Assembly: GCA_013373625.1 (NCBI GenBank)
Contig: JABXHM010000111.1
Span: 1-35,079 of the forward strand
Length of the DNA: 35,079 nt
Source of the DNA: Alteromonadaceae bacterium
GTDB lineage: Bacteria > Pseudomonadota > Gammaproteobacteria > Enterobacterales > Alteromonadaceae
Direction of reading: 5' to 3'
Shown here: positions 7,648-15,887 of the stretch, piece by piece
Numbering within the stretch: the stretch's first letter is position 1
Layout of the letters: the number at the start of each line of letters is the position of its first letter
Position numbers and translations under genes: made by a program
Notes under the pieces: model-generated
Told to the model about the DNA's origin: nothing
Seen by the model: the letters and a program-made list of their open reading frames with translations, nothing else
Database searches by the model: none

Positions 7648-8382
7648 ATGAAAAAACTAGTACACATTATTTTAATCAAGCTATTGTTGGCGGTTGCGGT
7701 TCCTGTCCTCGCGAATTCTGAAATTGAAATAAAAAACATCAAGCCAGGAGTATGGGTCCATACTTCCTATTACACCTATCCAAATGGCGTTAAGTTTCCT
7801 TCAAATGGCTTGATCTTTCAACAAGGGGATGGCCTTGTTCTCGTTGATACAGCTTGGGGAGAGCTGGCTACCGTAGCGCTTCTTGAGACAATCAAATCGC
7901 AAATTAAACGCCCTGTAATAGCAGCTATAGTCACTCATGCACATGCTGACCGACTTGCTGGAACAGACGTTTTAAAATCCAATGGCATTGCCGTTTATGC
8001 TCACCCATTAACCATAAAATATGCGACCGAATACGGCTCGCCAGTGCCCGACAAAGCAATAGATGGCCTGTCTTCCTCGCCAAGTGTCATTACACTTGGC
8101 AATGTTGAAGTATTGTATCCAGGACCCGGTCACACAACAGACAATTTGATGGTGTGGTTACCACAGGCGAAAATTTTTTATGGCGGCTGTGCAGTGCGCG
8201 CAAAAGGCGCAACCTCTATTGGAAATACCGCACACAGTGATGTTGATTACTGGCGAAAGATAATGAAGTATATCAGCGTTGAGTACCAGTCGGCTGAAAT
8301 TGTCATTCCCGGGCACGGTGAAATGGGAGATTTTTCGCTCATCTCGAATACGCTTAAACTTGTTAGCGAGGCGGCTCGTTAA
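7648..8382 (+). CDS. bla: subclass B1 metallo-beta-lactamase (VIM-like)
   Basis: A 244-aa predicted periplasmic zinc beta-lactamase. The signal peptide is MKKLVHIILIKLLLAVAVPVLA, with probable cleavage before NSE. All six B1 metal ligands are present: H97, H99 and H162 for site 1, and D101, C181 and H223 for site 2 (THAHADR, PGPGHTTDN, YGGCA, IPGHGE). VIM-type sequence features include VDTAWG, GLSSS and GN at the position of Asn233. Arg184 sits at standard position 224, where many B1 enzymes have Lys and VIM has Tyr. The family hydrolyses most beta-lactams including carbapenems; activity here is predicted, not shown. No good Shine-Dalgarno precedes ATG 7648. No integron attC, transposase or IS was found alongside, so this may be a resident chromosomal gene. 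Confidence 0.9.
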   Translation: MKKLVHIILIKLLLAVAVPVLANSEIEIKNIKPGVWVHTSYYTYPNGVKFPSNGLIFQQGDGLVLVDTAWGELATVALLETIKSQIKRPVIAAIVTHAHADRLAGTDVLKSNGIAVYAHPLTIKYATEYGSPVPDKAIDGLSSSPSVITLGNVEVLYPGPGHTTDNLMVWLPQAKIFYGGCAVRAKGATSIGNTAHSDVDYWRKIMKYISVEYQSAEIVIPGHGEMGDFSLISNTLKLVSEAAR

Positions 8383-8519
8383 ACGCCCAGTTTGGCAAAA
8401 ATCACGTATCTCTCACCTTAATCTTGGTGACGCGATCCAAATGTTCATTCCTAGGGAATTCGTAGTCCAGAGCCGTATTCAGGGATAGCGCCTATTTAAG
8501 CTGTTCGTTGAGTAGTTAT

Positions 8520-8627
8520 ATGCTGGTGGCGATATTTTCACTCTTAATGACGTATGTTTGGCGTGAAGTGAATACGCCCGGCGAAGAATTTGATAATAAG
8601 CCGCGTCTTAAGGAAATGGCAAATTAA
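8520..8627 (+). CDS. short ORF (35 aa), possibly the C-terminal remnant of a membrane protein
   Basis: ATG 8520 to TAA 8627 encodes a hydrophobic N-terminal half (MLVAIFSLLMTYVW) followed by a charged tail with PGEEF. The frame is open upstream to about 8466 without another ATG and with no good ribosome binding site. This is more consistent with a decayed or truncated gene end than with an independent gene. It lies 24 nt before the DUF4336 gene. I do not recognise the parent family. Confidence 0.25.
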   Translation: MLVAIFSLLMTYVWREVNTPGEEFDNKPRLKEMAN

Positions 8628-8651
8628 GCGGTAACATGTATCAGGAGATGT

Positions 8652-9338
8652 ATGAAAAAATTAACCAATGAACTGTGGATCTTTGATGGCGACTCAGTGC
8701 AATTTTTAGGACTGCCATTTTCAACCCGCATGACAGTGATCCGGCTCGAGGGGGACGAACTTTGGGTACATAGTCCCATTAAATTATCGAGCACAATTAA
8801 AGAGCAACTGGAAAATTTAGGCCGGGTTAAATACCTGGTTGCGCCGAACCACTTACACCATCTTTTTCTGCCTGAATGGACTATTGCGTATCCAAACGCA
8901 GAAGTTTATGGCACCGACGAGGTCATCAAAAAGCGCAGTGATATCACTTTTACTGCATCGCTTAATCAGGTTCAGGAGTGGCCCTGGGGAGCGAACATTG
9001 ATCAAGTGTTATTTTCAGGTTCGCCGTTAATGGAGGAGTGCGTTTTCTTCCATAAGGATTCTGGCACATTAATTGTGACGGATTTGGTAGAGAACTTTTC
9101 GGGTAAGGAGTTTAGCGGCTGGCAAAGAGCAATCGCGAAGATTGTGGGGATCCTTGCTCCTCATGGAAAAACCCCGTTGGACTGGCGTTTGAGTTTTCTG
9201 TTTAAAAAGTCTGATGCCCGCAAACATATCCAAAAAATAGTGGCCTGGGAGCCAAACATATTGGTCATGGCCCACGGTGAAATTGTAACGAAAGATACCA
9301 AAGAATTTTTAGCAAAATCGTTCAGTTGGCTTCTGTAA
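8652..9338 (+). CDS. DUF4336 domain-containing protein (MBL-fold related)
   Basis: The 228-aa protein matches the DUF4336 pattern: STRMTVIRLEGDELWVHSPI near the N-terminus, then KYLVAPNHLHHLFLPEW, YPNAEVYGTDEV, and a FHKDSGTLIVTDLVENF segment. The family is distantly related to the metallo-beta-lactamase fold. Here the usual HxHxDH motif is replaced by APNHLHHLFLPEW, so metal binding is uncertain. No signal peptide is apparent, so it is probably cytoplasmic. Function is unknown. The start at 8652 has AGGAG just upstream (8643-8647). It follows the B1 lactamase gene on the same strand, but 269 bp with a probable gene fragment separates them, so co-transcription is unproven. Confidence 0.8.
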   Translation: MKKLTNELWIFDGDSVQFLGLPFSTRMTVIRLEGDELWVHSPIKLSSTIKEQLENLGRVKYLVAPNHLHHLFLPEWTIAYPNAEVYGTDEVIKKRSDITFTASLNQVQEWPWGANIDQVLFSGSPLMEECVFFHKDSGTLIVTDLVENFSGKEFSGWQRAIAKIVGILAPHGKTPLDWRLSFLFKKSDARKHIQKIVAWEPNILVMAHGEIVTKDTKEFLAKSFSWLL

Positions 9339-9595
9339 AGAAGTGTTTATGAGAACAATGTACAATCAGCAACCTTTACGTCGATTATGTGAGGTGCTGG
9401 TTGTAAACTGGTTACACTGCTATCACCTGATAATAATACTGTCTCAAAGGTTGGGGCCGGGCAGAAAATCCACATTATTTCTGAACAGTATTTTAGCCCC
9501 TTAGGCCCAGTACAGGCAGCCTTATTACAGTCATAACTGGTGAGACTATTAACTCCATCGTGTTAACCATTCCTGTACCTTGTCTGTACACTAAA

Positions 9596-9616
9596 GGCCA
9601 GCAAAGACTACTGGCC
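9596..9616 (-). terminator. weak candidate terminator for the di-heme peroxidase gene
   Basis: GGCCAG/CTGGCC pair with a 9-nt loop 8 nt after the stop codon, followed on the minus strand by only TTTAG, so efficiency is uncertain. Confidence 0.35.
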
Positions 9617-9623
9617 GTCAGTA

Positions 9624-11045
9624 TTAACAGTTTAAGTCTAACTTGGACTGTTCATCCGCAACAGGGAAACAAGCATTGGTAGGCAGCGCATCGGGACGAT
9701 AACGATGTAAATCATCGTCGTACAATGCATACGTTAAAAATGCGGTCAGTTGATCGATCTCTGACTCCGTCAACCCTAAAGGCTTAAATCGCGGATCCAG
9801 TTGCTCAACGGGTATAACCTTTTGTGGTACCGCCGCATTTTTATAGGCGATAACATTGCGGATGCTACTAAAACTCGCACCGTGCCCGAACACGTTTGAA
9901 TCGGCCAGATTATAGAGCTGGGGAACCTTGAACTTATAGTTATCGGCAGCTTCACCTGTGAACCCTCCCCGGCCCTTGGCGTCAGCATCGGTAACGACTC
10001 CGCTAACCTTAGCGTGATTGGGATCAAAATCTGCAAAGCCTATTGCCATGAACATTTCATTTTCAGCAGCACCCGGCTCTGAACTCAACGCTGGTCCCCG
10101 GTGACAGCTTACACAATTTGCCTTACCAAAAAACAATGCTGCCCCCTGAATTTCCTGTTCATTCAGCGCTGATTCGTCCCCCTGCAGCCAACGCTGAAAA
10201 GGTGCGCGGTTAGCTAGCACTGTCCGTTCATAAGCCGCAATCGCTTTGCCTGCATCTTCCACTATATCGTTACTGCCATCAGGAAAAGCCAGTTCAAACA
10301 ACAATGCATATTCATCGTTGGTTTGTAATACAGAGTCTACATCTGTTTTTAAACGGTGAACGGCAGTCCCGGCAATCGCCTGAATTTCCAGACCCGCGAG
10401 TTGCCTAATATTTTCGGCTTTGGGCGTGCCTTGAGGGGCGAGTACAGCGAGTTCGAGATCGTGATTAACCTTTCCACCTTCCATGTTGCCAAACTGACCA
10501 TTCCACAGCATAACCTCCTGATAAGCGGTATTCAGGATGGTTGGTGATGCAAACGGTTGAACATCAGGAATATACTCAGGATCCAATGAGGCTTTATCGA
10601 AGCCATAGGCAAAATGCCGCATTTCGCCTTTCACACCAAAGCCCTCGCCGCCCTCACCAATCCCCTGCGGCACGCCGGCTTTAAAACCAGCATCCACATG
10701 ATGACAACTTGCACAGGACCAGGTGCCTGCGCGCGCTTTATTCACGCCTTCCGTTGATAACGCAGTTTCATGGAACAGTAACTTACCGAGTGTCACCTTT
10801 TCTTGTGTGAGCGGGTTATTTGGATCTTGTGGTATCTGCTCAAAATCATTCTCTTGCGGTAAGATGTAGGCATCGAGTCCCAATGAATGAGTTGCATTTA
10901 TGCTGGCTTTAAGTTCTTCTTGCGGCGACTGCGACACTGGTATCACTACAACTGCGTCTTTATCCTGAAGACAGCCTGACAACATTGCCAAACTCAGACT
11001 ACCAATAACCCCTTTCCTTAGTATTTCCTTGTAAAACGCGTCCAT
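9624..11045 (-). CDS. lipoprotein di-heme cytochrome c peroxidase / MauG family protein
   Basis: This 473-aa protein has two c-type heme motifs: C111-A-S-C114-H115 in the LGKLLFHETALS-led N-terminal domain, and C311-V-S-C314-H315 in the second domain after YERTVLANRAPFQRW. This is the layout of bacterial CCP/MauG enzymes. A lipobox (LSGC, C25) follows a short hydrophobic segment, so it should be a membrane-anchored periplasmic protein. CCPs reduce H2O2 and MauG relatives oxidise protein or small-molecule substrates; which applies here is not visible. It is longer than classical CCP (~330-350 aa), with extra sequence mainly near the N-terminus and between the hemes. ATG 11045 has AAGGAA ~9 nt upstream. 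A TATAAT lies on the minus strand at 11087-11092 but lacks a good -35. Confidence 0.88.
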   Translation of the reverse strand: MDAFYKEILRKGVIGSLSLAMLSGCLQDKDAVVVIPVSQSPQEELKASINATHSLGLDAYILPQENDFEQIPQDPNNPLTQEKVTLGKLLFHETALSTEGVNKARAGTWSCASCHHVDAGFKAGVPQGIGEGGEGFGVKGEMRHFAYGFDKASLDPEYIPDVQPFASPTILNTAYQEVMLWNGQFGNMEGGKVNHDLELAVLAPQGTPKAENIRQLAGLEIQAIAGTAVHRLKTDVDSVLQTNDEYALLFELAFPDGSNDIVEDAGKAIAAYERTVLANRAPFQRWLQGDESALNEQEIQGAALFFGKANCVSCHRGPALSSEPGAAENEMFMAIGFADFDPNHAKVSGVVTDADAKGRGGFTGEAADNYKFKVPQLYNLADSNVFGHGASFSSIRNVIAYKNAAVPQKVIPVEQLDPRFKPLGLTESEIDQLTAFLTYALYDDDLHRYRPDALPTNACFPVADEQSKLDLNC

Positions 11046-11175
11046 TACAACTGTTCCTTGCTTGTTCTATTTAAATTTTTCGAATAATTATAGTGTGTTT
11101 TTGTTAATCTTCACGGTTGCTCCTGATACCTGCGTATCAATTAAGCCTTACAAATGGCCGGGCACGTCACATCGT

Positions 11176-11203
11176 AAAAAAGCCTCGTTGAACGAGGCTT
11201 TTT
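11176..11203 (-). terminator. bidirectional intrinsic terminator after guaA
   Basis: AGCCTCG and CGAGGCT form a 7-bp stem with loop TTGAA, flanked by five A residues on one side and TTTTT on the other. It can work in both directions. It lies 23 nt past the guaA stop and ends the guaBA transcript. Confidence 0.88.
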
Positions 11204-11225
11204 ATCTTGGAGCTACAGTGCGGGC

Positions 11226-12803
11226 TTATTCCCACTCAATCGTTGCTGGCGGCTTGCCAGAGATGTCGTACACCACCCGGGATATACCATCAATTTCATT
11301 GATAATACGGTTCGATACCTTACCCAGGAAATCATAAGGCAAGTGAGCCCAGTGGGCGGTCATAAAATCAATGGTTTCTACTGCACGTAATGATACTACC
11401 CAGTCGTATTTACGGGCATCGCCCATTACGCCAACAGACTTAACCGGCAGGAATACAGTAAATGCCTGACTGACCTTATGGTACAGCTCAGCGTTGTGTA
11501 GTTCTTCAATAAAAATCGCATCGGCGCGGCGCAGTAAATCGCAGTATTCTTTTTTGATTTCGCCTAACACCCGCACACCAAGACCCGGCCCCGGGAACGG
11601 ATGGCGGTACAGCATATCGTAAGGAAGCCCAAGCTCCAGGCCAATCTTACGCACTTCATCTTTAAACAACTCACGTAATGGCTCTACCAGGCCCATTTTC
11701 ATGTCTTCCGGTAAACCGCCAACGTTGTGGTGCGACTTAATCACGTGGGCTTTACCGGTAGCAGAGCCAGCAGATTCGATAACGTCCGGATAAATAGTGC
11801 CCTGTGCCAGCCATTTTGCATTGACAAGCTTACTGGCCTCTTCGTCGAACACAGCAACAAACTCATTGCCAATGGCTTTACGTTTTAGCTCCGGATCATC
11901 AATACCCTCAAGGCGCGCCAGGAAACGCTCTTCGGCATCAATTTTAATGATATTCAAACCGAAATGATCGCCAAACATATCCATGACCTGCTCGCCTTCG
12001 TTTAAGCGCAGTAAGCCATTATCAACAAATACACAGGTCAGCTTATCGCCAATGGCGCGGTGGATCAGCATCGCGACTACCGATGAATCCACACCACCTG
12101 ACAAGCCCAGAATAACTTCGTCGTCGCCGACTTTTTCTTTAATACGGGCGATGGCATCTTCAATAATGGCATCCGGAGTCCAGAGCTTTTCACAGCCACA
12201 AATATCCATTACAAACTGCGACAATATACGCATCCCCTGGCGGGTATGAGTCACTTCAGGGTGGAACTGTACACCGTAAAATTGTTTCTCCGGATGTACC
12301 ATGGCAGCATGCGGACAGGATGGCGTTAAGGCGACGGTTTCAAATCCTTCCGGAATGGCAATCACTTTATCACCATGGCTCATCCAGACATCAAGCAGGG
12401 CATTGCCTTCGGCACTGATATGATCTTCAATTTTATCCAGCAGGGCATTGGATTTAACCACTTCTACCTGGGCATAGCCAAACTCGCGCTTGTCAGAGCC
12501 CTGAACCTGGCCTCCCAATTGCGCTGCCATGGTTTGCATACCATAACAAACACCTAATACCGGCACACCGGCGTTAAACACATACTCCGGTGCACGTGGT
12601 GAGCCGTGTTCTGTTACTGACTCCGGGCCACCAGATAAGATAATGCCTTGTGGATTAAACGACTTGATTTGCGCTTCACTGACATCCCATGCCCACAGTT
12701 CGCAATATACACCCAACTCACGAACCCGACGGGCGATAAGCTGCGTATACTGAGAACCAAAGTCCAAAATAAGAATGCGATGGTCATGGATATTTTGTGT
12801 CAT
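11226..12803 (-). CDS. guaA: GMP synthase (glutamine-hydrolysing)
   Basis: GuaA aminates XMP to GMP using ATP and glutamine, the last step of guanine nucleotide synthesis. The N-terminal class I amidotransferase domain has LDFGSQYTQLIARRVRE and the nucleophile C86 in GVCYGMQ, with the FHPEVTHT histidine further on. The central ATP-pyrophosphatase domain has the P-loop LSGGVDSSV. The C-terminal dimerisation domain ends in the family signature PPATIEWE. Length 525 aa is standard. It lies 78 bp downstream of guaB in the usual guaBA order, with a hairpin in between. Confidence 0.98.
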   Translation of the reverse strand: MTQNIHDHRILILDFGSQYTQLIARRVRELGVYCELWAWDVSEAQIKSFNPQGIILSGGPESVTEHGSPRAPEYVFNAGVPVLGVCYGMQTMAAQLGGQVQGSDKREFGYAQVEVVKSNALLDKIEDHISAEGNALLDVWMSHGDKVIAIPEGFETVALTPSCPHAAMVHPEKQFYGVQFHPEVTHTRQGMRILSQFVMDICGCEKLWTPDAIIEDAIARIKEKVGDDEVILGLSGGVDSSVVAMLIHRAIGDKLTCVFVDNGLLRLNEGEQVMDMFGDHFGLNIIKIDAEERFLARLEGIDDPELKRKAIGNEFVAVFDEEASKLVNAKWLAQGTIYPDVIESAGSATGKAHVIKSHHNVGGLPEDMKMGLVEPLRELFKDEVRKIGLELGLPYDMLYRHPFPGPGLGVRVLGEIKKEYCDLLRRADAIFIEELHNAELYHKVSQAFTVFLPVKSVGVMGDARKYDWVVSLRAVETIDFMTAHWAHLPYDFLGKVSNRIINEIDGISRVVYDISGKPPATIEWE

Positions 12804-12830
12804 GCTGTTTGCCTTTAAATAGAAAACAAG

Positions 12831-12853
12831 CAGGCTGGTAATAAACCAGCCTG
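12831..12853 (-). terminator. intercistronic hairpin between guaB and guaA
   Basis: A perfect 9-bp stem, CAGGCTGGT/ACCAGCCTG, encloses the loop AATAA. On the minus strand it is followed by CTTGTTTTC, a poor U-tract. It may reduce read-through into guaA or stabilise the guaB mRNA end. Confidence 0.5.
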
Positions 12854-12881
12854 AGTATTAATACTAAATATGTTAAGTAGT

Positions 12882-14351
12882 TTAACCTAAACGGTAGTTT
12901 GGCGCTTCTTTGGTAATGCTCACATCGTGTACGTGTGACTCACCCATGCCCGCCGATGTAACCCGCACAAACTGCGGTTTAGTATTCAGTTCGTTAATGG
13001 TAGCACAACCGGTTAAGCCCATTGCGGAGCGCAGACCGCCCATTTGCTGATGGATAATAGTAGCGATTGGGCCCTTATAAGCCACGCGTCCTTCAATGCC
13101 TTCAGGCACCAGCTTCTCGGCGTTATCACTGGCCTGGAAATAGCGATCCGATGAACCATTGCGTTGGTTCATTGCGCCCAGTGAGCCCATGCCACGGTAT
13201 GACTTATAGTAACGGCCCTGATAAAGCTCGACTTCACCCGGCGCTTCTTCGGTACCAGCCAACATGCTGCCCACCATCACGCAACTGGCACCGGCCACTA
13301 ATGCTTTAGCAATATCACCTGAAAAACGAATGCCGCCATCGGCGATAACCGGAATGTCACGGTCTTTTAACGCTTCAACTGCATCAGAGATAGCGGTAAT
13401 TTGCGGTACACCGCAACCGGTTACAATACGCGTGGTACATATCGACCCCGGACCGATACCGACTTTAACCGCATCGGCACCAGCATCGGCTAAGGCTAAT
13501 GCGCCTGCTGCTGTCGCGACATTACCAGCAATGATTTGCAGTTCTGGATAGGTTTCGCGAACCGTTTTAACCCGCTCAATAACCCCCTGAGAATGGCCGT
13601 GTGAAGTATCAATAAGTAATACATCAACGCCAGCTTCCACCAACAAGGCAATGCGCTCGTCTGTACCCGGACCAACGCCTACTGCAGCGCCAACCCGCAA
13701 GCGTCCCAATGAATCTTTACACGCGTTAGGTTTATTTTCGGCTTTTTGGAAATCTTTAACGGTAATCAAACCCGACAGCTTAAAGGCATCATCAACCACC
13801 AGAATTTTTTCAATCCGGTGTTCGTGCATCAATTCAAGGACTTCTTCGGAGCTGGCTCCTTCTTTCACCGTCACCAAACGCTCTTTCGGGGTCATCACTT
13901 TGCCTACCGGCAAATCCAGACGATTTTCAAAACGTAAGTCGCGGCCGGTAACAATACCGATAAGATTATTTTCGCCGTCGGTGACCGGAAACCCGGAATA
14001 TCCCATCTTTTTGCTTAGCGCCAGGACCTGGCCTAAATTATCACTTTCTGACACAGTGACCGGATCAGACACTACACCACTTTCGTATTTTTTAACTTCG
14101 CGAACGTGATTAGCCTGCTCTTCAGGTGTCATATTCTTGTGCACAAAACCGATGCCGCCTTCCTGCGCCAGCGCAATGGCTAAACGCGCTTCCGTTACAG
14201 TATCCATAGAAGCTGATACCATAGGAATATTGAGATTGACCTTGCGGGTCAGTCGGGTTTGTAAGCTTGCTGTGTGCGGTAGCACAGTGGAGTGCGCCGG
14301 AACCAAGAGAACATCGTCAAAGGTTAGCGCTTCTTGAGCGATTCTTAGCAT
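12882..14351 (-). CDS. guaB: IMP dehydrogenase
   Basis: GuaB oxidises IMP to XMP with NAD+, the committed step to GMP. The 489-aa product begins MLRIAQEALTFDDVLLVP as in E. coli (488 aa), so ATG 14351 is chosen over the GTG at 14360. AGGTG lies ~7 nt upstream. Tandem CBS domains occupy roughly residues 95-205. The catalytic Cys is in GPGSICTTR, the dinucleotide/IMP site includes IADGGIRFSGD, and the flap has YRGMGSLGAM. It is divergent from xseA across about 100 bp and is followed by guaA. Confidence 0.98.
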   Translation of the reverse strand: MLRIAQEALTFDDVLLVPAHSTVLPHTASLQTRLTRKVNLNIPMVSASMDTVTEARLAIALAQEGGIGFVHKNMTPEEQANHVREVKKYESGVVSDPVTVSESDNLGQVLALSKKMGYSGFPVTDGENNLIGIVTGRDLRFENRLDLPVGKVMTPKERLVTVKEGASSEEVLELMHEHRIEKILVVDDAFKLSGLITVKDFQKAENKPNACKDSLGRLRVGAAVGVGPGTDERIALLVEAGVDVLLIDTSHGHSQGVIERVKTVRETYPELQIIAGNVATAAGALALADAGADAVKVGIGPGSICTTRIVTGCGVPQITAISDAVEALKDRDIPVIADGGIRFSGDIAKALVAGASCVMVGSMLAGTEEAPGEVELYQGRYYKSYRGMGSLGAMNQRNGSSDRYFQASDNAEKLVPEGIEGRVAYKGPIATIIHQQMGGLRSAMGLTGCATINELNTKPQFVRVTSAGMGESHVHDVSITKEAPNYRLG

Positions 14352-14377
14352 GCAAAACACCTGTATAGTAGAGGTTT

Positions 14378-14418
14378 AATTGCGGCGCAATTGTAGTGTT
14401 TTTTCAGTTTCAGGTAAA
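14378..14418 (-). promoter_or_regulatory. guaB promoter with operator-like dyad
   Basis: On the minus strand TTTACC (14413-14418) and TACAAT (14390-14395) are 17 nt apart. A dyad AATTGC-GGC-GCAATT (14378-14392) overlaps the -10 and the likely start point. It does not match the PurR consensus. The regulator is unknown. Confidence 0.5.
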
Positions 14419-14453
14419 CTGTATTTGCATTAAAGCTGAGGTTTTTTCATTCA

Positions 14454-15815
14454 ATGACTGCATTTTCCGCTCCTGAGGGGCAAAAAGTTCACAGTGTTAC
14501 AACATTAAACCGCCTTGCACGTAACATTTTAACCAGTGAGGTGGGTTTAGTATGGTTAAGTGCCGAAATTTCCAATATGACCCGAGCGTCATCCGGACAT
14601 TGGTATTTCACGCTAAAAGATGACAAAGCCCAGGTACGAGCGGCCATGTTCCGTTCAGCTAATCGTGCTGTTCGCACACCGCCGCGCGAAGGCGACAAAG
14701 TGCTGGTCAGAGCCAGTGTGGGAATTTACGAAGCACGCGGTGACTATCAGCTAGTGGTGGAAACCTTACAACCCGAAGGTGAGGGGCAGTTGAAGCTGGC
14801 GTTTGAACAGCTCAAATATAAGCTCCAGGCTGAAGGTCTGTTTGATCCAGGGCGCAAACAAGCTTTGCCAAAACAAGTCACCCGCATTGGTGTCATCACC
14901 TCAGCCCAGGGCGCGGCACTGCATGATGTACTGAGCGTATTACAACGCCGCAGCCCGGCGACTGAAGTCATCATTTATCCGTCCATGGTACAAGGCGAGC
15001 AGGCAGCCAGACAACTAACACACAACCTGTGGCTGGCTAACCAACGCCGCGAAGTGGATGTCATTTTGCTCACCCGCGGCGGTGGCTCACTGGAAGATTT
15101 GTGGTGTTTTAATGATGAAACACTGGCGCGAGAAATTGCCGCCTCAGAACTGCCGGTAGTCAGTGCGGTGGGCCATGAAGTGGATGTGACTATTGCCGAC
15201 TTTGTGGCAGATTTACGCGCCCCGACCCCATCAGCAGCAGCCGAGCTGTTATCCATCGATCAGCGCGAGGCATTAAACAGCGTTGTACAACTTCAACAAC
15301 GCCTCAGAGACAGAATCAAACAGCAGATACAAGCTGGTATGCACCGTCATGCCGTGCTTAGTCAGCGCTTACATGCCAGACACCCTGCGGTCATGTTACA
15401 GCAGCAAGGCCAGCATATAGACCTGCTCACCCAGCGCTTAGTAAGTGTGACTAAATCAACATTAGCTACTGCGGACTCCCGGCTGCAACGGGCAGAATAC
15501 CGGTTGTCACGTCAACACCCGGCGCTGCGCCTGGATGTGATTAAGAATCAGCGGGAACAATTGCATCAACGGCTTGTCAGTCATATGCAACGTCGGCTAG
15601 AGACGAACAGGCATAACCTTGCTACACTAGCGCACTTATTACAGTCTGTAAGTCCGCTGGCGACCTTATCCCGTGGCTATTCAGTTACGCTTAAAGATAA
15701 ACAAGCCGTGACCCGAATTGAATCGGTCGCAGCCCATGACGAAATAACCAGTCGTGTAGAAGATGGCGAAATTATTAGTGTAGTAACCGGTGTAAGAGCG
15801 AAACCTGCTCAATAA
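14454..15815 (+). CDS. xseA: exodeoxyribonuclease VII large subunit
   Basis: XseA is the catalytic subunit of ExoVII, which degrades single-stranded DNA and, with XseB, acts in mismatch repair and DNA damage processing. The N-terminal OB fold (SAEISNMTRASSGHWYFTLKD, then QVRAAMFR) is followed by the catalytic domain with VITSAQGAALHD, LLTRGGGSLEDLWCFNDE and SAVGHEVDVTIADFVADLRAPTPSAAAEL. A long coiled-coil region (~280-400) leads to the C-terminal SPLATLSRGYSV motif. Length 453 aa is normal. xseB is not in the window. It is divergent from guaB, as in many gammaproteobacteria. Confidence 0.97.
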   Translation: MTAFSAPEGQKVHSVTTLNRLARNILTSEVGLVWLSAEISNMTRASSGHWYFTLKDDKAQVRAAMFRSANRAVRTPPREGDKVLVRASVGIYEARGDYQLVVETLQPEGEGQLKLAFEQLKYKLQAEGLFDPGRKQALPKQVTRIGVITSAQGAALHDVLSVLQRRSPATEVIIYPSMVQGEQAARQLTHNLWLANQRREVDVILLTRGGGSLEDLWCFNDETLAREIAASELPVVSAVGHEVDVTIADFVADLRAPTPSAAAELLSIDQREALNSVVQLQQRLRDRIKQQIQAGMHRHAVLSQRLHARHPAVMLQQQGQHIDLLTQRLVSVTKSTLATADSRLQRAEYRLSRQHPALRLDVIKNQREQLHQRLVSHMQRRLETNRHNLATLAHLLQSVSPLATLSRGYSVTLKDKQAVTRIESVAAHDEITSRVEDGEIISVVTGVRAKPAQ

Positions 15816-15887
15816 TTGTTGCCCCTCAACACTGGCGGTGCAACAGTTTCACAGGTAAATTTTATTTTTCATCTAAGGTATCGTTGA

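Noticed and set aside
7153..9623. Genomic island with flanking direct repeats
   Set aside because: I compared both flanks by eye and found no convincing direct repeat, tRNA target, integrase or transposase.
13651..14109. 152-codon frame on the plus strand
   Set aside because: It is a shadow of guaB; the Ser/Thr/Arg-rich product has no domain and the region is fully explained by IMP dehydrogenase.
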